DNA of 64,000 nt from Burkholderia diffusa (lineage in GTDB: Bacteria; Pseudomonadota; Gammaproteobacteria; Burkholderiales; Burkholderiaceae): NCBI RefSeq assembly GCF_902499115.1, contig NZ_CABVPN010000036.1, forward strand, positions 7,230-71,229, read 5' to 3'. The translations under genes and the position numbers were made by a program. The notes beneath the pieces are model-generated. The model ran no database searches. It was not told the DNA's origin and worked only from the letters and a program-made list of their open reading frames with translations. Shown here piece after piece: positions 60,795-64,000 of the stretch. Positions within the stretch are counted from its first letter, which is position 1. Every line of letters starts with the position of its first letter.

Positions 60795-61115
60795 ATCAGG
60801 CTCATCATAGATGTTGAGGACGAAACAAGCGCCGCGTCGATAGAAATCGATAAAGTTCGGGCATCCAGGGCGGGCCATGCCTTTCATGAAGCGTGGGCCG
60901 CACGCACGGCCCTTGAACTCCTGCCGCCGTCGACCGACCTTGTCGCTATCACGCTCGAAGGCTTTGATGAGCAGGACGAGCAGGGTTTGGGAACCGGTGC
61001 GATCGAGATTGCGGATCTGGTCAGGTACCACGGCGCCGCCGACGTTGCCCGCGCACATCGCGTTACAGTCGTAGAGCAAATTAAATCATTCACTCCAGAA
61101 TCCCCGCCGATTTAG
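60795..61115 (+). pseudogene. N-terminal stump of a large nuclease-type defence effector
   Basis: An open frame with no start codon reads DVEDETSAASIEIDKVRASR, AGHAFHEAWAARTALELLPP, STDLVAITLEGFDEQDEQG, AIEIADLVRYHGAADVARAH and RVTVVEQIK, then diverges to a stop. The FHEAWAAR-TALELL and IEG-DLVRYHG blocks match the N-terminal PD-(D/E)XK-like endonuclease domain of big ATPase defence proteins of the Cap4/Avs type; there the next residues are QFK, and here the frame breaks exactly at that point. It starts 34 bases after abiEii. The frame is not obvious from start-codon searches. The family is recalled, not searched, so moderate certainty only. Confidence 0.55.
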
Positions 61116-61481
61116 GCATCCGGCCCCTGAGTTGACGACTTTATTGACGGTCTTTCCAAAATAATGTCGTCAATTCGCCTACGTCCGCAGTAAATTTGTC
61201 AATTCGCGTTGTGGACCAAGCGTTCCGGCCGTAGGTCGTAACGTCCTGATTTCTAGGCCGATTGTCGACGCACCGGTCTGCCGGTCGAAGCGCTGAGTTC
61301 AAGCAGGACTCTCTTCTCTCTGCCTCAAGCTCAGGCACCTATGCTGGGAAAGCAGTGTTGCGGGACGTTCGGGGTCGTGCGTCCGGCTACTCTCGGCCAA
61401 AAAGCGACGCTCAGAACGTCGCGTTGAACGGCTGGGACGCTGCATAAATCGGCCGCTCGATCGGGGCTACGCCGCGCATGC
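61116..61481. other. intergenic stretch, no gene seen
   Basis: The repeated words GTCGTCAATTCGC and TTTGTCAATTCGCG (61170-61210) are direct repeats of unknown meaning. No open frame here has protein-like features. Confidence 0.4.
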
Positions 61482-62366
61482 CTATTTTTTATGCGTTGAG
61501 TGATCCTCGAATGCGGCGACGATGTGCTCGATCATCGCCGTGATGCGCGCGGTGTGCCGAAGGTCTTGATGCGTGACGAGCCAGATTTCGTAGACCGCCC
61601 CACGTGCGGGTTCCGGCCATATCTGCACGAGGCCGTCGTGTTCAGCCAGATGGATCGGCAGCTCACCGATGCCGATGCCGCTCTTTACCGCGCTGCGCAG
61701 CATCAGGCTGGTGTTGAAGGTCGATACGATGCGCCCCGCGTGTAGCGGTTCGCCAGCAAGAGTCGGTGAACGATTGCCAGTCCAGCTTCCCTGATAGACG
61801 ACGAGATCGTGACCCGCAAATGCGGAGCCAGCAACGGGCTTGCCGTGCTGCTCGATGTAGGCATTCGAGGCAAAGAGCGCCATGGGCCAGCGGGCGAGAC
61901 GCCGCGCGACAAGATCTGGGTTATCCGGCCTCACTGATCGGACCGCGATATCAGCTTCACGCTTTGCCAGATTAAGCATGCGCGTCGACGTGTCCAGCAG
62001 GACGCGCACTTCGGGATGCGCCGCGTGCAACCGTTCGATAGCGGGAAGCAGGAATTCGAGCGCGATCGAGTCGGTGCTGGTGACTCTCACGTCTCCCGCA
62101 AGCCGTGTATCCGTGCCCTGAGTTCGTCTGACGAGTTCATGCGCCGCGTGTTCCATTTTCTCCGCCGATTTCAGCGCGGCCTCGCCGGCAGTGGTCAACG
62201 CATAGCCCTCGGAAGTCCGCAGGAAGAGCGTTGCACGCAGCGCGTGCTCCAGCGCCGCAATTCTTCTGCCGACCGTCGCCTGATCAAGATTGAGCGTCCT
62301 GGCTGCTCCACGGAGCGTTTTTTCGCGCTCCACCGCGAGAAACACGCGCGCGTCATCCCAGTTCAT
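61482..62366 (-). CDS. LysR-family transcriptional regulator
   Basis: 294 residues, ATG at 62366 with AGGAGG six bases upstream, which decides against the TTG at 62384. N-terminal winged helix: VFLAVEREKTLRGAARTLNL, DQATVGRRIAALEHAL. The effector domain has VRVTSTDSIALEFLLPAIER, VRVLLDTSTRMLNLAKREAD and a C-terminal GIGIGELPIHLAEHDGLVQI. It is divergent from the quinone oxidoreductase gene at 62513, and a perfect palindrome 11 bases before its ATG is the likely binding site. The usual model is redox- or aldehyde-dependent activation of the neighbouring oxidoreductase and repression of itself. Confidence 0.93.
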   Translation of the reverse strand: MNWDDARVFLAVEREKTLRGAARTLNLDQATVGRRIAALEHALRATLFLRTSEGYALTTAGEAALKSAEKMEHAAHELVRRTQGTDTRLAGDVRVTSTDSIALEFLLPAIERLHAAHPEVRVLLDTSTRMLNLAKREADIAVRSVRPDNPDLVARRLARWPMALFASNAYIEQHGKPVAGSAFAGHDLVVYQGSWTGNRSPTLAGEPLHAGRIVSTFNTSLMLRSAVKSGIGIGELPIHLAEHDGLVQIWPEPARGAVYEIWLVTHQDLRHTARITAMIEHIVAAFEDHSTHKK

Positions 62367-62377
62367 CGCCGCCTCCT

Positions 62378-62393
62378 GATGCAAATTTGCATC
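62378..62393. promoter_or_regulatory. 16-bp perfect palindrome, likely LysR binding site
   Basis: GATGCAAATTTGCATC lies between the divergent LysR and quinone oxidoreductase genes, close to the LysR start, as expected for the recognition half of a LysR box. Confidence 0.6.
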
Positions 62394-62512
62394 TCACGAT
62401 ACGAATAATGCTGCGCGAATTCATCAATGTCGAGACCTATACTGATTTCAAGAGTTCGTCGAACTGATCCGCCCGGATCAAACGAGCCTCATCCACATAA
62501 GGGGTGCTATCA

Positions 62513-63544
62513 ATGTCTGCTTCAACTTTTCGCGTACCGTCGTCGATGACGGCCATCGAGATCAAACAGCCCGGCGGCCCTGAGGTCCTGGTGCCGACGA
62601 CGCGCCCGGTGCCGGTGCCGGCCGGCGACGAGGTGCTGATTCGCATCCACGCAGCAGCCGTCAACGGTCCGGACGTGTTTCAGCGCAAGGGGCTGTATGA
62701 TCCGCCCCCCGGCGCTTCGGACATTCCAGGGCTTGAAGTGGCGGGTCAAGTAGTTGCCGTTGGCCCAGACGTGACCCAATTCCGCATCGGCGAACTGGTG
62801 TGTGCATTGATTCCAGGCGGGGGCTATGCAGAGTACGCGGTCGCGCATGCCTGCAATACCATGCGCATCCCCAAAGGCCTGACGCTGGTAGAAGCGGGGG
62901 CCATGCCAGAGACGTTTATGACGGTATGGCTTAACCTGTTCCAGCGCGGCAAGCTGGCTGCCGGCGAATCGGTGTTGATCCACGGCGGCGCGTCAGGTAT
63001 CGGTACGACGGCGACCATGCTGGCGAAGGCGTTTGGCGCTGCGAAAATCATCACCACCGTGGGCTCGCAGGCGCATCGGGAGGCCAGCCTCGCACTGGGC
63101 GCAGACGTCGCCATCGACTACCGCGAGAACGACTTCGTCGCCGAAACGAAGCGGTCTACCGATGAGCGAGGCGTCGACGTGATCCTCGACATCATTGCCG
63201 GGGACTACGTGGGCAGAAACTATGAAGCCGCTGCCATGGACGGACGGATCGTCCAGGTGGGCGTGATCAAGGGGCCGGCGAAGGATCTGAACATCGTGCC
63301 GATGTTGACAAAACGTCTGACGCATATGGGCTCGACATTGCGGTCGCGCACGGCCGCGGACAAGGCGACCATCATCAACGAACTGGAGCGGCAGGTCTGG
63401 CCGCTTATCGAGAGCGGCAAAATCAAGCCAGTCGTCTACAAGACCTTTGCGCTTGCCGATGCTCGCGGCGCGCATGAGCTGATCGACTCCGGCACGCACT
63501 TTGGAAAGATCGTCCTCACGACAGGTGCCGACCTCATTGGCTGA
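62513..63544 (+). CDS. NAD(P)H:quinone oxidoreductase, zinc-less MDR family (PIG3-like)
   Basis: 343 residues. The N-terminal GroES-like domain (MTAIEIKQPGGPEVLVPTTR, IHAAAVNGPDVFQRKGLY, DIPGLEVAGQVVAVG) lacks the zinc-binding Cys cluster. The Rossmann domain has ETFMTVWLNLFQRGKLAAGE, LIHGGASGIGTTATMLAKAF and VDVILDIIAGDYVGRNYEAA. Such enzymes reduce quinones by one-electron transfer from NADPH. AGGGG precedes the ATG at 62513; two in-frame Met codons nearby are alternatives. It is divergent from the LysR regulator, with the palindrome between them, a common pairing for stress-inducible quinone reductases. Confidence 0.93.
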   Translation: MSASTFRVPSSMTAIEIKQPGGPEVLVPTTRPVPVPAGDEVLIRIHAAAVNGPDVFQRKGLYDPPPGASDIPGLEVAGQVVAVGPDVTQFRIGELVCALIPGGGYAEYAVAHACNTMRIPKGLTLVEAGAMPETFMTVWLNLFQRGKLAAGESVLIHGGASGIGTTATMLAKAFGAAKIITTVGSQAHREASLALGADVAIDYRENDFVAETKRSTDERGVDVILDIIAGDYVGRNYEAAAMDGRIVQVGVIKGPAKDLNIVPMLTKRLTHMGSTLRSRTAADKATIINELERQVWPLIESGKIKPVVYKTFALADARGAHELIDSGTHFGKIVLTTGADLIG

Positions 63545-63931
63545 AGCCTCGATGCCCGGCGAAGAGGAGGCGCCAAGCCCTTTGCCGGTTTCGCGATGGA
63601 CAAAGAGTTAGTTCCAAAGGCCGCCAACTGTCGTCGCACGCTTTGCGGCGCTCGACCGTAGTCGCTTCGAAAGCGGACGGAGATGAATCGTGTCTGTATG
63701 ACCGGGACGGGTCGTTAGCGGACGATCCTCAAAAGCGTGAGCGTAGGTCTTGGCGTAGGTTTGTGTGCAGAGCCTTGTCAGATAAGGCGCAGGTACTGCT
63801 GCATCATTGGAGTGACGGGTGCAGGTGCTGCGGTGGGTTGCATGCTTATGTGACCGGGAAAAGTTGCTTTGGCTGCCCGAGTTTACCAGCGGGCCGGACG
63901 CGCTTGGGCGAAGTTCGCCGTTTGGCTAGTG
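63545..63931. other. intergenic stretch, no gene seen
   Basis: No frame here has a Shine-Dalgarno or a recognisable family. A 101-residue frame on the plus strand is Cys/Arg-rich and not credible. Confidence 0.4.
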
Positions 63932-63991
63932 TCCCGTTCCGTTGTTAACTGGTCTATGTTCGCGTAGCATGTTGACGTCAACGGAACGGGA
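63932..63991. repeat. 13-bp inverted repeat near window end, possible IS terminus
   Basis: TCCCGTTCCGTTG (63932-63944) and its exact complement CAACGGAACGGGA (63979-63991) face each other over 34 bases. The second arm is flanked by two GACGTC words. TGTCCCGTTCCG-type ends are known from insertion sequences, and an IS may start here and continue beyond the window. Confidence 0.4.
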
Positions 63992-64000
63992 GACGTCAGC

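Noticed and set aside
60753..61079. 108-residue minus-strand frame after abiEii
   Set aside because: Lies antisense to the defence-gene stump, whose plus-strand translation is more protein-like.

Overview
The window is GC-rich, has dense two-component and LysR regulation, degenerate IS3 elements, trimeric autotransporter adhesins and aromatic and sugar-acid catabolic operons. This points to a Burkholderia, most likely of the cepacia complex and on a secondary (accessory) replicon. The genus call is an inference from gene content and codon style; no rRNA or housekeeping marker is present. No tRNA, rRNA, riboswitch or CRISPR array was seen.

Region 1 (1-26,600) is a surface-adhesion and signalling block. 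Two convergent BvgS-like hybrid kinases and a BvgA-like LuxR regulator are followed by a decayed IS3-family element. A 7TM-DISM histidine kinase is co-transcribed with a receiver-AraC regulator. A large trimeric autotransporter (TAA1) with 75-bp tandem repeats is followed by an OmpA-type lipoprotein. Next come a deletion scar joining a UvrA-paralogue fragment to an autotransporter fragment, a TonB-dependent siderophore receptor, a paralogous receiver-AraC regulator and a second autotransporter (TAA2). The layout resembles adhesin clusters known from epidemic B. cenocepacia. Both adhesins have long, AT-rich upstream regions; that of TAA2 carries a hexanucleotide repeat.

Region 2 (26,600-36,640) is a minus-strand catabolic operon. 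In transcription order it holds a DHDPS-type lyase, an iron alcohol dehydrogenase, a four-carbon acid sugar kinase, a PdxA2-type dehydrogenase, a sodium:solute symporter, a sialidase-like BNR protein, a DeoR regulator and an SDR. Kinase plus PdxA2 is the known D-threonate/erythronate route to dihydroxyacetone phosphate. The lyase and the cytosolic BNR protein suggest a larger, unknown substrate.

Region 3 (36,640-47,090) is a tannin/gallate block: a double-HTH LysR regulator, a small membrane protein, a gallate dioxygenase, an aromatic-acid MFS transporter, a 4-oxalomesaconate hydratase, a 4-carboxy-4-hydroxy-2-oxoadipate aldolase, a leaderless ModA-like binding protein, a secreted tannase and a broken porin. 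Together they would release gallate from tannins, import it, and cleave it to pyruvate and oxaloacetate.

Region 4 (47,100-52,300) holds a duplicated PRC-barrel/CsbD stress module with tiny membrane proteins, and exported proteins of unknown function.

Region 5 (52,300-64,000) is accessory and scarred. It contains an orphan VapC, a truncated fusaric-acid-type efflux operon, a REP-like dyad, an HU-like gene coupled to a DUF1016 nuclease, a parS-like palindrome, an intact AbiE toxin-antitoxin pair with two matching operators, and the N-terminal stump of what looks like a nuclease-type defence effector. A LysR/quinone-oxidoreductase pair and a possible IS end close the window.
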